A stretch of 64,000 nt of DNA from Volvox africanus (GCA_030268105.1 BSDZ01000042.1:124001-188000); one strand, 5' to 3'; numbered from the stretch's first letter, positions 50,276 to 63,900 are shown. The notes: a model not told the origin generated them from the sequence alone. Program-made: numbers and translations.

Positions 50276-52134
50276 ATTATATGCCCGTGTGATAGTTCGA
50301 ACACTGGTGCTTGCCATGTCAAGTAACATGGTTGGTCGTGACACCCCGTACCCTCACTGCTTGGACAGACGGCCCGTCAACAGTGCATGGATTCTTAGGT
50401 GAGATATGCCCCATCGGGTAACTGACGGAAGGCCTGAACTGGTGTAAGTCAGGACGGCAAAAGGTTGGCAATATTTACTGCGGCCTCAAAGATCTTACAG
50501 AGTGGTGTTACATGGACGGACTCAAACATTTAACTTGAGTGATCCAAGCAGGTCCTATTGCACCGTCCAGTGCATTTTCCGACAAGGAAACCCTTGATAC
50601 CTCCATCCCCATATGTGTGCCTCTATTTTAGCACTCTTCCCCACACCAGTGTATCCTGTACCTGCCTCGCAGTCCTACTCACCATCATTGGTGCAGACTA
50701 AGGAACACACACAGCCGCTGGTCTATGCCACTCTCCGCCGGTCCATGCCACCGGTCCATGCCACCGGTCTATGCCACCCATCTAAGCCACGGGTCGAAGG
50801 CGCCATTCTAAGCCGCCGGTCTAAGCCGCTGGTCTGTGCCGCCGGTCTATGCCATCCGTCTATACCGCTGGTCTATGCAGCCCAAATATGCAACTGGTCT
50901 ATGCCGCAGGTCTATGCGGCCCGTCTATGCCACTAAGGACCAGCCCACTTCATTCGTGGGATCAGCCTCAAAGGCATCCCTACCTATGACCAAATAAAGT
51001 GACTACAAAAAGGCGCAGACGGGACACAGGCCACACAGTGGGACAAATGGAAACACCCCGGTCCACGCACGAAGTAGGACACTTCCTACGAAATTGCATC
51101 TTGCCGTACGTACAGGTCCTAACAAGCAGACGTGGCTATTTTGGCGACATCACAGCTACATCACCAAACACAATGACAGCTTGTCTGATGGCCAAGGATG
51201 ACCTACGTGTCTGTCCTTGGTTGCCCTAAAGGCATTCAAACCACCGCATTCAATACACATTATATCTACGATCCCTCGCCTGTTTTACTTACTTAGCCTG
51301 TTTTGGACACACGACCGTGCCCACCACATACACACACACGACATTTATCACACACAGGACATATCACAGATGTTGATCGGGAGGACTAGAATTGCAAGAA
51401 ACAGATATAAATGTGATCATAAGGCTATCTACATATACACTTTAAGATAAATCACTAAGAAAAACGAAAGCAAGTACCAGGTCCACCCCGCTTGAAGAGC
51501 TGAATCATGGAGAAATATCAAAGACTTAAAGCCAAAAACGTGAAGACTAGCGAGCAAGTTATCACTCGCAAATTAAGGCACACCGGAATAGACCACATAC
51601 ATGCGCAGGTCATCCGCTCACATACTGCCCCAGCAGACTGCACCCTCTCACAGCTGCCAGTGTTCCTTCAGTGCCGCTTCACCAACACACCTGCCATTTC
51701 GTCACCGCACCACGCTATATTGTTAGGCTGGGCCTTGCCGTGCATCTTAAAAGCCCACACTTGATGAATGGCCATCTCTGTCACCATGCCCTCCATGTGA
51801 CTGTCTAGTCTCTCTGCGCCTTGACGGGCAATGAATATATCTGGAGCAAGCGCCAATAACGGGTTATGGGGCTGTTGCCGACCCCATGCCCTTAAGGTCG
51901 CCGCAGATACCTAATATCCTATTACTGCAGATACATTGATCGAATGTTATCGCATGGCCCTATCACCGCAAATATGGCGGCCATCCATGGCTGGCCAATG
52001 ATAACCAGTGACCAGTGACCAGTGCGCCTAGATATGGGTAATATATGGGTAATCAGCAAAAACCGAGCCGGGGCAACAGAGGTAACGCACCCAGCCCTCT
52101 AGATAAAGGGTTCACCCCGCCCGGGTCAAAGACA

Positions 52135-52190
52135 GATAGATAGAAAGATAGATAGATAGATAGATAGAAAGATAGAAAGATCGAAAGATC

Positions 52191-52231
<41 letters not shown>
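52135..52231. repeat. GATA microsatellite, U7 (about 24 copies, interrupted)
   Basis: Longest tract. It contains several GAAA and TCGAAA interruptions absent from the neighbouring units. Confidence 0.97.
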
Positions 52232-53439
52232 TCAAAACTATCTTACTAACATTTACCACTTTTGCAGCAAACACAATTAACACAATCAAACAAGAGATAT
52301 GCCCAATATGCAGTATTAACACCACAACTCCATGATAACACGAGTGAAACATCGTGCACTCACAAGTGCAGGGTTTTGGAGACAATATCCATTTAGATGA
52401 GTGATTGGAGCACGATACATAAGGTCCGACCTACCCCGCCCACCATCTTGCTGGCTGTTAGCTGATAGCTGCGATTGCTCTTCCGTCTGGCGGCACGCCC
52501 CTCTCTCATCAGCTGGCGTGGTTAGGGGAGAAATACCCAACACGACCCGACTATAAGGCTATGACGTATCTAAAATCACGAGCGGGATTTTAGATTCCAG
52601 GTTTCAGCCCACATGCCGCACCCCGCTCACGCACCAGCTTCCTCGCTGCACGAAGTAGCTCTATCTGCCACTGCTGCCGCTGCCACCGCCGCTGCCAACA
52701 TGATTACCACCTCTATGGCCGAAATCATTCAGTGCCTCCGTCCAACCCCAATTCCATCTCACTACCATCTATCTCCTCTATGGCCGCACCAAGACATTCA
52801 ACCTGCAGCGCACCTACATGAATAAATCCTGCAGCATGTTACTGCTGCTCTAAGGGGACGCTACATACACCTCGCCGCCATTGTCAATAAATCGCCAGAC
52901 TCCATGAACACCTGTCACCACCTGGAGCCTAGCTCGCTCTAAACATTAAGAATTGCCTGCTAAGAATCGACCACCTCCAACCCAACCTAAACTGTCCCTG
53001 CGCAAACACCCTTGCCCTGCAGCAAGCACGGTTGAAGAGAAGCTGCTGTATCCACGTCTCCCCCTCGCATACGACTCCTGTTGATGTGTGGAAAAAAGGG
53101 GTTACAGAAGTGAAACGTACATTTTGCAACATCGGAAGATAAAATGCCACAGACAACATCATTTGATCATCCGGGCATCAAAAGGACCGGTTCACTTGCC
53201 TAAAGTCCGTGTCACAGCTGTATTATTTCGAGCTTTCAAAAAATGCAGAATCCTTTCCGAGTCCTTTCACAAATGTCCGCAACCGGCACTTACATCCAAT
53301 CAAGCTCTGGTGGCTCCATCATCAGAGCCAATAACGGCGCGGCACGGTGAGGTGACGCTCCACGGAGCGCAGGGCGACCTGGTCCATCACCTATCGACGG
53401 GAAGAGGGATATAGCGCACATGAGGTTACATTACATAGG

Positions 53440-54399
53440 TCAGCACAACCGCACGATAATGAAGACTGCAGAAGAATATGTACCCAAGACCCACAGTCTC
53501 ATAACCAGACCACAACTTACTATCCAATCCTTCAACTGTTGCACGACGAGGTCCATTCGTTCCTGAACCTCCTTCGGCATTTTTATCGGCTTGTTTGGGT
53601 TGTCATAATGCTCCAGCTCTTCTTGCATGCGAGCATTCTCAGCTGCCACCCAAGCCTCCCAAGCCTCTGCTTCGTCTTGCGGGCTCAGGTATGTGACCAA
53701 AGCCTCCGTCTCAACCGGCTGAGAATCCAAGGTCACCGGCGAGACCTCCATTTCAGCTTGCTGCTCAGCTAGGGGTGCAGCTAAAATACCCGTCTCGTTC
53801 TGCTGCTTGCGCATTGTGACAGGGAAGGCAGCCTTGGGTTCCGCTGCCTCTCCTAGCTGAGCGCAGACCATAACAGCTGAAGCTTCTAATCCACCTTGAT
53901 CTGAGTCCAGAGCTGCATTGCAAGTCCCACATTCAACTTCCTCCACGGCCAAAGCTGTGGCCGAAGCCGCCGACTTTTCGCATGGCATGGCGGAGAACAC
54001 AACCGTGGTCTCCTCCATGGCCGGCGGGTTCTCGATTCTGCATGTATCAGCATAACCGACGCTGAAGCTGCTGTTGCTGCTGCTGCAGGGGAAGCTGCTG
54101 CTGCTTAAGCTATTGCTCAGCATCGACGAAGATCCGGTGCCTTGGAAAAAGACCGCCGGGGAAACCGATGATTCTCTAATCGACATGACTTCTGGAGCTT
54201 GAAAATGTGTTGGGTTCCATTTATCACGGGGTACGCCCATATATTGGGCAGGCTCCTGCTGCTCCATGGCCACCTTGATCCTGACTGGATGTGCTGTCGG
54301 CGCACAGCAATCCTTACAAAGACCAGACATCCAGTCACAAAAATCCGAAAATGCCATGCACAGGCTATTTGGAAACATTCCGGTGCCCAGCGCGGCCAT
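53440..54399 (-). CDS. Array ORF, copy U7 (319 aa)
   Basis: Same predicted protein as U6. A base difference inside the candidate 3' intron (CAAGACC versus CAATACC on the plus strand, near 53488) distinguishes the two at DNA level. In the unspliced frame that change is silent at a glycine codon. Confidence 0.5.
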   Translation of the reverse strand: MAALGTGMFPNSLCMAFSDFCDWMSGLCKDCCAPTAHPVRIKVAMEQQEPAQYMGVPRDKWNPTHFQAPEVMSIRESSVSPAVFFQGTGSSSMLSNSLSSSSFPCSSSNSSFSVGYADTCRIENPPAMEETTVVFSAMPCEKSAASATALAVEEVECGTCNAALDSDQGGLEASAVMVCAQLGEAAEPKAAFPVTMRKQQNETGILAAPLAEQQAEMEVSPVTLDSQPVETEALVTYLSPQDEAEAWEAWVAAENARMQEELEHYDNPNKPIKMPKEVQERMDLVVQQLKDWIVSCGLVMRLWVLGTYSSAVFIIVRLC

Positions 54400-55610
54400 C
54401 ACAGCCGATGTCGCTTCAAAGCCGAAGTGTGTTTTTAATAATGACTGATGAGTCTAATATATAATACTACCTAGATATTGCTAAAAATTCACAAGATTCA
54501 GGACGCGGGTCTTCGATACTTGGAGCTGAAGCGGACGCAGAGAGGATAACCGGTATTGTGATACAATTAATCAGTACTATGAACTATCAGAAGGTTGCAA
54601 AAACTTGGTGGTTATAGAAAATCGGAACGCGGCAGAAGATCACCCGCAGGGTGAACCCATTTGTACTTCCGCCTACCCACCAGATGGGCCCTGTGAGGTC
54701 GCTGTCACCGTGGAATATCGCGCCAACCATAAGCTGTGCCTATCAATGCACCTATACGACACAAATAACTTTCGAATATAGTAACTATTTATATTCCATC
54801 CAAAGCCCGACCCTAGCTGACCCTAACTGAGCCCATCGGAACCGACATCTATTCGCCTTACTCCTCACCTCCCTGGATAACGACAACCTAGACAACGGCG
54901 AAGTCCCCATTCAAAGTAATCACGTCGTAATAGGTGAACACCTGGCATCTCACCGAGGGGCTCACCTTCAGTTCGGAATGGTGTGGGTTCGTCGGCACCA
55001 GCACGTCCTGGCTATTTTCCCCACCTGGCAGCGGATTCCTGGTGGGATATGATATGATCAGGATGAGAATAGATATTTCTTCGGGCGCTTGACATGTGCG
55101 CGGGTACCGTGCGCGGTAACGTACGCGCTGCCGTTATCTCAAGATGCCGTTGGTGTTATACGGCACAGGGACGTACGGGTGACCCCGGGCCTTTCCACAC
55201 CAAGTCGTCTCTCAAGCCCGTCATGCTAATCTTCACTATTGTGATGTATTGGATTAATGACTAATGTATTGGGTCATCGGGCTAATGAGATGTATTGGAG
55301 ATGTATTGGAAATGTTCACCGTTTGGCACCTACGTTCCCATGAAAGCTAGGACCGTCCTTGGAGGCTGCGCAAGGCCCCACGACTTTGCAACGACAAATC
55401 GTTATCAGGGCCAGATTGGTAGCTCTAAAAACGTGATGGCAACACCAAAGCAGCCGGATCCAAGAGTCCTGCAGCAGGACTCAGGATAGCTGCTAGGTTG
55501 TTGACGGTTGGCTGAAGCGGGCTCAATACAGAGGGCTGAAAAATGCAGATCCCCTACACGCCTACAACGTCTTTGCTTTCGCTAAGGTAATTGTTATTTG
55601 TTCTATATAT

Positions 55611-55638
55611 CTCGTCTCGTCTCGTCTCGTCTCGTCTC
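55611..55638. repeat. CGTCT tract, U8 (short)
   Basis: Same junction as in U2 and U7. Confidence 0.95.
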
Positions 55639-55895
55639 TTCCGAGAGCAGAGTGGTGGTGGGTACTGCTCCGGGTTTCACCTGGTCGCCGCGGCCTCAGC
55701 TCCCCCATTGGTTTGACCGTTGGCGGTTTACCGGCTATTTGAAAGAGTCTATTTGTAGGTTGCAACCATACTGCGTCATATGGTACGACGGCGTATATTA
55801 GGATGGGGTAAAGTGTAACCCCTTCCCCGCCCCCTCTTCCCCGAAACCTTCCCTTCGCTGCCCTATCGCCCGTCTGCCGATCGCTTCTTGACATG

Positions 55896-56457
55896 GCCCC
55901 CTCACTGCGCCCTCCCTCCCAACCTGGCCCCTCACTGCCCCCTCCCTCCCAACCCGCCCCCTCACTGCCCCCTCCCTCCCAACCTGGCCCCTCACTGCCC
56001 CCTCCCTCCCAACCCGCCCCCTCACTGCCCCCTCCCTCCCAACCCGCCCCCTCACTGCCCCCTCCCTTCCAACCCGCCCCCTCACTGCCCCCTCCCTCCC
56101 ATCCTGGCCCCTCACTGCCCCCTCCCTCCCATCCTGGCCCCTCACTGCCCCCTCCCTCCCAACCCGCCCCCTCACTGCCCCCTCCCTCCCAACCCGCCCC
56201 CTCACTGCCCCCTCCCTCCCAACCTGGCCCCTCACTGCCCCCTCCCTCCCATCCTGGCCCCTCACTGCCCCCTCCCTCCCAACGCGCCCCCTCACTGCCC
56301 CCTCCCTCCTAACCCGCCCCCTCACTGCCCCCTCCCTCCCAACCCGCCCCCTCACTGCCCCCTCCCTCCCAACCTGCCCCCTCACTGCCCCCTCCCTCCC
56401 AACCCGCCCCCTCACTGCCCCCTCCCTTCCAACCCGCCCCCTCACTGCCCCCTCCCT
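55896..56457. repeat. 30-bp minisatellite, U8 (about 19 copies)
   Basis: Appears identical to the U7 block at an offset of 6182 bp. Confidence 0.97.
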
Positions 56458-58334
56458 ATTATATGCCCGTGTGATAGTTCGAACACTGGTGCTTGCCATG
56501 TCAAGTAACATGGTTGGTCGTGACACCCCGTACCCTCACTGCTTGGACAGACGGCCCGTCAACAGTGCATGGATTCTTAGGTGAGATATGCCCCATCGGG
56601 TAACTGACGGAAGGCCTGAACTGGTGTAAGTCAGGACGGCAAAAGGTTGGCAATATTTACTGCGGCCTCAAAGATCTTACAGAGTGGTGTTACATGGACG
56701 GACTCAAACATTTAACTTGAGTGATCCAAGCAGGTCCTATTGCACCGTCCAGTGCATTTTCCGACAAGGAAACCCTTGATACCTCCATCCCCATATGTGT
56801 GCCTCTATTTTAGCACTCTTCCCCACACCAGTGTATCCTGTACCTGCCTCGCAGTCCTACTCACCATCATTGGTGCAGACTAAGGAACACACACAGCCGC
56901 TGGTCTATGCCACTCTCCGCCGGTCCATGCCACCGGTCCATGCCACCGGTCTATGCCACCCATCTAAGCCACGGGTCGAAGGCGCCATTCTAAGCCGCCG
57001 GTCTAAGCCGCTGGTCTGTGCCGCCGGTCTATGCCATCCGTCTATACCGCTGGTCTATGCAGCCCAAATATGCAACTGGTCTATGCCGCAGGTCTATGCG
57101 GCCCGTCTATGCCACTAAGGACCAGCCCACTTCATTCGTGGGATCAGCCTCAAAGGCATCCCTACCTATGACCAAATAAAGTGACTACAAAAAGGCGCAG
57201 ACGGGACACAGGCCACACAGTGGGACAAATGGAAACACCCCGGTCCACGCACGAAGTAGGACACTTCCTACGAAATTGCATCTTGCCGTACGTACAGGTC
57301 CTAACAAGCAGACGTGGCTATTTTGGCGACATCACAGCTACATCACCAAACACAATGACAGCTTGTCTGATGGCCAAGGATGACCTACGTGTCTGTCCTT
57401 GGTTGCCCTAAAGGCATTCAAACCACCGCATTCAATACACATTATATCTACGATCCCTCGCCTGTTTTACTTACTTAGCCTGTTTTGGACACACGACCGT
57501 GCCCACCACATACACACACACGACATTTATCACACACAGGACATATCACAGATGTTGATCGGGAGGACTAGAATTGCAAGAAACAGATATAAATGTGATC
57601 ATAAGGCTATCTACATATACACTTTAAGATAAATCACTAAGAAAAACGAAAGCAAGTACCAGGTCCACCCCGCTTGAAGAGCTGAATCATGGAGAAAATA
57701 TCAAAGATCTTAAAGCCAAAAACGTGAAGACTAGCGAGCAAGTTATCACTCGCAAATTAAGGCACACCGGAATAGACCACATACATGCGCAGGTCATCCG
57801 CTCACATACTGCCCCAGCAGACTGCACCCTCTCACAGCTGCCAGTGTTCCTTCAGTGCCGCTTCACCAACACACCTGCCATTTCGTCCCACGGATGCCAT
57901 CATACCGCACCACACTATATTGTTAGGCTGGGCCTTGCCGTGCATCTAAAAAGCCCACACTTGATGAATGGCCATCTCTGTCACCATGCCCTCCATGTGA
58001 CTGTCTAGTCTCTCTGCGCCTTGACGGGCAATGAATATATCTGGAGCAAGCGCCAATAACGGGTTATGGGGCTGTTGCCGACCCCATGCCCTTAAGGTCG
58101 CCGCAGATACCTAATATCCTATTACTGCAGCATACATGGATCGAATGTCATCGCATGGCCCTATCACCGCAAATATGGCGGCCATCCATGGCTGGCCAAT
58201 GATAACCAGTGACCAGTGACCAGTGCGCCTAGATATGGGTAATATATGGGTAATCAGCAAAAACCGAGCCGGGGCAACAGAGGTAACGCACCCAGCCCTC
58301 TAGATAAAGGGTTCACCCCGCCCGGGTCAAAGAC

Positions 58335-58335
<1 letters not shown>

Positions 58336-58404
<69 letters not shown>
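58336..58404. repeat. GATA microsatellite, U8 (about 17 copies)
   Basis: Pure tract, although the flanking unit is otherwise close to U7. Confidence 0.97.
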
Positions 58405-59613
58405 TCAAAACTATCTTACTAACATTTACCACTTTTGCAGCAAACACAATTAACACAATCAAACAAGAGATATGCCCAATATGCAGTATTAACACCACAA
58501 CTCCATGATAACACGAGTGAAACATCGTGCACTCACAAGTGCAGGGTTTTGGAGACAATATCCATTTAGATGAGTGATTGGAGCACGATACATAAGGTCC
58601 GACCTACCCCGCCCACCATCTTGCTGGCTGTTAGCTGATAGCTGCGATTGCTCTTCCGTCTGGCGGCACGCCCCTCTCTCATCAGCTGGCGTGGTTAGGG
58701 GAGAAATACCCAACACGACCCGACTATAAGGCTATGACGTATCTAAAATCACGAGCGGGATTTTAGATTCCAGGTTTCAGCCCACATGCCGCACCCCGCT
58801 CACGCACCAGCTTCCTCGCTGCACGAAGTAGCTCTATCTGCCACTGCTGCCGCTGCCACCGCCGCTGCCAACATGATTACCACCTCTATGGCCGAAATCA
58901 TTCAGTGCCTCCGTCCAACCCCAATTCCATCTCACTACCATCTATCTCCTCTATGGCCGCACCAAGACATTCAACCATGCAGCGCACCTACATGAATAAA
59001 TCCTGCAGCATGTTACTGCTGCTCTAAGGGGACGCTACATACACCTCGCCGCCATTGTCAATAAATCGCCAGACTCCATGAACACCTGTCACCACCTGGA
59101 GCCTAGCTCGCTCTAAACATTAAGAATTGCCTGCTAAGAATCGACCACCTCCAACCCAACCTAAACTGTCCCTGCGCAAACACCCTTGCCCTGCAGCAAG
59201 CACGGTTGAAGAGAAGCTGCTGTATCCACGTCTCCCCCTCGCATACGACTCCTGTTGATGTGTGGAAAAAAGGGGTTACAGAAGTGAAACGTACATTTTG
59301 CAACATCGGAAGATAAAATGCCACAGACAACATCATTTGATCATCCGGGCATCAAAAGGACCGGTTCACTTGCCTAAAGTCCGTGTCACAGCTGTATTAT
59401 TTCGAGCTTTCAAAAAATGCAGAAGTCCTTCCGAGTCCTTTCACAAATGTCCGCAACCGGCACTTACATCCAATCAAGCTCTGGTGGCTCCATCATCAGA
59501 GCCAATAACGGCGCGGCACGGTGAGGTGACGCTCCACCGAGCGCAGGGCGACCTGGTCCATCACCTATCGACGGGAAGAGGGATATAGCGCACATGAGGT
59601 TACATTACATAGG

Positions 59614-60573
59614 TCAGCACAACCGCACGATAATGAAGACTGCAGAAGAATATGTACCCAAGACCCACAGTCTCATAACCAGACCACAACTTACTATCCA
59701 ATCCTTCAACTGTTGCACGACGAGGTCCATTCGTTCCTGAACCTCCTTCGGCATTTTTATCGGCTTGTTTGGGTTGTCATAATGCTCCAGCTCTTCTTGC
59801 ATGCGAGCATTCTCAGCTGCCACCCAAGCCTCCCAAGCCTCTGCTTCGTCTTGCGGGCTCAGGTATGTGACCAAAGCCTCCGTCTCAACCGGCTGAGAAT
59901 CCAAGGTCACCGGCGAGACCTCCATTTCAGCTTGCTGCTCAGCTAGGGGTGCAGCTAAAATACCCGTCTCGTTCTGCTGCTTGCGCATTGTGACAGGGAA
60001 GGCAGCCTTGGGTTCCGCTGCCTCTCCTAGCTGAGCGCAGACCATAACAGCTGAAGCTTCTAATCCACCTTGATCTGAGTCCAGAGCTGCATTGCAAGTC
60101 CCACATTCAACTTCCTCCACGGCCAAAGCTGTGGCCGAAGCCGCCGACTTTTCGCATGGCATGGCGGAGAACACAACCGTGGTCTCCTCCATGGCCGGCG
60201 GGTTCTCGATTCTGCATGTATCAGCATAACCGACGCTGAAGCTGCTGCTGCTGCTGCTGCTAGGGAAGCTGCTGCTGCTTAAGCTATTGCTCAGCATCGA
60301 CGAAGATCCGGTGCCTTGGAAAAAGACCGCCGGGGAAACCGATGATTCTCTAATCGACATGACTTCTGGAGCTTGAAAAGATGTTGGGTTCCATTTATCA
60401 CGGGGTACGCCCATATATTGGGCAGGCTCCTGCTGCTCCATGGCCACCTTGATCCTGACTGGATGTGCTGTCGGCGCACAGCAATCCTTACAAAGACCAG
60501 ACATCCAGTCACAAAAATCCGAAAATGCCATGCACAAGCTATTTGGAAACATTCCGGTGCCCAGCGCGGCCAT
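59614..60573 (-). CDS. Array ORF, copy U8 (319 aa)
   Basis: Intact. It combines EMEVSP (as in U6/U7) with SFQAPE and the seven-serine tract (as in U2), another sign of mosaic exchange between copies. Confidence 0.5.
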   Translation of the reverse strand: MAALGTGMFPNSLCMAFSDFCDWMSGLCKDCCAPTAHPVRIKVAMEQQEPAQYMGVPRDKWNPTSFQAPEVMSIRESSVSPAVFFQGTGSSSMLSNSLSSSSFPSSSSSSSFSVGYADTCRIENPPAMEETTVVFSAMPCEKSAASATALAVEEVECGTCNAALDSDQGGLEASAVMVCAQLGEAAEPKAAFPVTMRKQQNETGILAAPLAEQQAEMEVSPVTLDSQPVETEALVTYLSPQDEAEAWEAWVAAENARMQEELEHYDNPNKPIKMPKEVQERMDLVVQQLKDWIVSCGLVMRLWVLGTYSSAVFIIVRLC

Positions 60574-60960
60574 CACAGCCGATGTCGCTTCAAAGCCGAA
60601 GTGTGTTTTTAATAATGATTGATGAGTCTAATATATAATACTACCTAGATATTGCTAAAAATTCACAAGATTCAGGACGCGGGTCTTCGATACTTGGAGC
60701 TGAAGCGGACGCAGAGAGGATAACCGGTATTGTGATACAATTAATCAGTACTATGAACTATCAGAAGGTTGCAAAAACTTGGTGGTTATAGAAAATCGGA
60801 ACGCGGCAGAAGATCACCCGCAGGATGAACCCATTTGTACTTCCGCCTACCCACCAGATGGGCCCTGTGAGGTCGCTGTCACCGTGCAATATCGCGCCAA
60901 CCATAAGCTGTGCCTGTCAATGCACCTATACGAACACAAATAACTTTCGAATATAGTAAG

Positions 60961-63900
60961 CTATTTATATTCCATCCAAAGCCCGACCCTAGCTGACCCT
61001 AGCTGAGCCCATCGGAACCGACATCTATTCGCCTTACTCCTCACCTCCCTGGATAACGACAACCTAGACAACGGCGAAGTCCCCATTCAAAGTAATCACG
61101 TCGTAATAGGTGAACACCTGGCATCTCACCGAGGGGCTCACCTTCAGTTCGGAATGGTGTGGGTTCGTCGGCACCAGCACGTCCTGGCTGTTTTCCCCAC
61201 CTGGCAGCGGATTCCTGGTGGGATATGATATGATCAGGATGAGAAGAGATATTTCTTCGGGCGCTTGACATGTGCGCGGGTACCGTGCGCGGTAACGTAC
61301 GAGCTGCCGTTATCTCAAGATGCCGTTGGTGTTATACGGCACAGGGACGTACGGGTGACCCCGGGCCTTTCCACACCAAGTCGTCTCTCAAGCCCGTCAT
61401 GCTTATCTTCACTATTGTGATGTATTGGATTAATGACTAATGTATTGGATGATCGGGCTAATGAGATGTATTGGAGATGTATTGGAAATGTTCACCGTTT
61501 GGCACCTACGTTCCCATGAAAGCTAGGACCGTCCTTGGAGGCTGCGCAAGGCCCCACGACTTTGCAACGACAAATCGTTATCAGGGCCAGCTTGGTAGCT
61601 CTTAAAACGTGATGGCAACACCAAAGCAGCCAGATCCAAGAGTCCTGCAGCAGGACTCAGGATAGCTGCTAGGTTGTTGACGGTTGGCTGAAGCGGGCTC
61701 ATTGCAGTACTGCAGTATATGTCCAGGATCCGCGATCTCCTCGCACTTCTTACCGAATGTCACACTCAGACCACCACCGATCCATCCCCTTTCCTCTTCC
61801 CAGTAGACCATGCCGTAATAATACAAATACACACGCATTCACGTGGATGTAATATATTACACACGGGACGCCGTGAGCCAAAACCTTTTGTGGCGCTCAC
61901 ATCTTGTGCCGTACATGCGGGATGGCCGGGAAAAGATTGCCCAGGTTCTGTCTCTTCCGTGAGCGGAGTGGTGGTGGGTACTGCTCCGGGTTTCACCTGG
62001 TCGCCGCGGCCTGACAGCTCCCCCATTGGTTTGACCGTTGGCGGTTTACCGGCTATTTGAAATAGTCAGTTTGTAGGTTGCAACCATACTGCGTCATATG
62101 GTACGACGGCGTATATTACGATGGGGTAAAGTGTAACCCGTTCCCCACCCCCTCTTCCCCAAAACCTTCCCTTCGCTGCCCTATCGCCCATCTGCCCGTC
62201 GCTCTGAACCTGGCCCCCTCACTGCCCCCTCCCTCCCAACCCGCCCCCTCACTGCCCCCTCCCTCCCAACCCGCCCCCTCACTGCCCCCTCCCTCCCATC
62301 CCTGCCCCTCACTGCCCCCTCCCTCCCAACCCGCCCCCTCACTGCCCCCTCCCTCCCAACCCGCCCCCTCACTGCCCCCTCCCTCCCAACCCGCCCCCTC
62401 ACTGCCCCCTCCCTCCCAACCCGCCCCCTCACTGCCCCCTCCCTCCCAACCCGCCCCCTCACTGCCCCCTCCCTCCCAACCCGCCCCCTCACTGCCCCCT
62501 CCCTCCCAACCCGCCCCCTCACTGCCCCCTCCCTCCCAACCCGCCCCCTCACTGCCCCCTCCCTATTATATGCCGGTGTGATTGTTCGAACACTGGTACT
62601 TGCCATGTCCAGTAACATGGTTTGTCGTGACACCCCGTACCCTCACTGCTTGGACAGACGGCCCGTCAACAGTGCATGGATTCTTAGATGAGATATGCCC
62701 CATCGGGTAACTGACGGAAGGCCTGACCTGGTGTAAGTCAGGACGGCAAAATGTTGGCAATATTTACTGCGGCCTCAAAGATCTTACAGAGTGGTGTTAC
62801 ATGGACGGACTCAAACATTTAACTTGAGTGATCCAAGCAGGTCCTATTGCACCGTCCAGTGCATTTTCCGACAAGGAAACCCTTGATACCTCCATCCCCA
62901 TATGTGTGCCTCTATTTTAGCACTCTTCCCCACACCAGTGTATCCTGTACCTGCCTCGCAGTCCTACTCAGCATCATTGGTGCAGACTTAAGGAACACAC
63001 ACAGCCGCTGGTCTATGCCACTCTCCGCCGGTCCATGCCACCAGGTCCTATGCCACCGGTCTATGCCACCCATCTAAGCCACGGGTCGAAGGCGCCATTC
63101 TAAGCCGCCGGTCTAAGCCGCTGGTCTGTGCCGCCGGTCTATGCCATCCGTCTATACCGCTGGTCTATGCAGCCCAAATATGCAACTGGTCTATGCCGCA
63201 GGTCTATGCGGCCCGTCTATGCCACTAAGGACCAGCCCACTTCATTCGTGGGATCAGCCTCAAAGGCATCCCTACCTATGACCAAATAAAGTGACTACAA
63301 AAAGGCGCAGACGGGACACAGGCCACACAGTGGGACAAATGGAAACACCCCGGTCCACTCACGAAGTAGGACACTTCCTACGAAATTGCATCTTGCCGTA
63401 CGTACAGGATCCTAACAAGCAGACGTGGCTATTTTGGCGACATCACAGCTACATCACCAAACACAATGACAGCTTGTCTGATGGCCAAGGATGACCTACG
63501 TGTCTGTCCTTGGTTGCCCTAAAGGCATTCAAACCACCGCATTCAATACACATTATATCTACGATCCCTCGCCTGTTTTACTTACTTAGCCTGTTTTGGA
63601 CACACGACCGTGCCCACCACATACACACACACGACATTTATCACACACAGGACATATCACAGATGTTGATCGGGAGGACTAGAATTGCAAGAAACAGATA
63701 TAAATGTGATCATAAGGCTATCTACATATACACTTTAAGATAAATCGCTAAGAAAAACGAAAGCAAGTACCAGGTCCACCCCGCTTGAAGAGCTGAATCA
63801 TGGAGAAAATATCAAAGATCTTAAAGCCAAAAACGTGAAGACTAGCGAGCAAGTTGTCACTCGCAAATTAAGGCACACCGGAATAGACCACATACATGCG

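Larger units (their letters stand above)
48603..54784. repeat. Array unit U7
   Basis: It has the short segment b of U2 type, no segment d, about 19 minisatellite copies and the 16-bp deletion near 51704 also seen in U4/U5. The left 2.9 kb appears identical to U8 at an offset of 6182 bp. Confidence 0.95.
54785..60960. repeat. Array unit U8
   Basis: The left part duplicates U7. Divergence begins near 57693, where single-base differences shift the offset. The right part has its own variants, including an AGAAGTCCTTCC form at 59421 and three positions with both-allele insertions (near 58130, 58975 and 60932). Confidence 0.95.
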
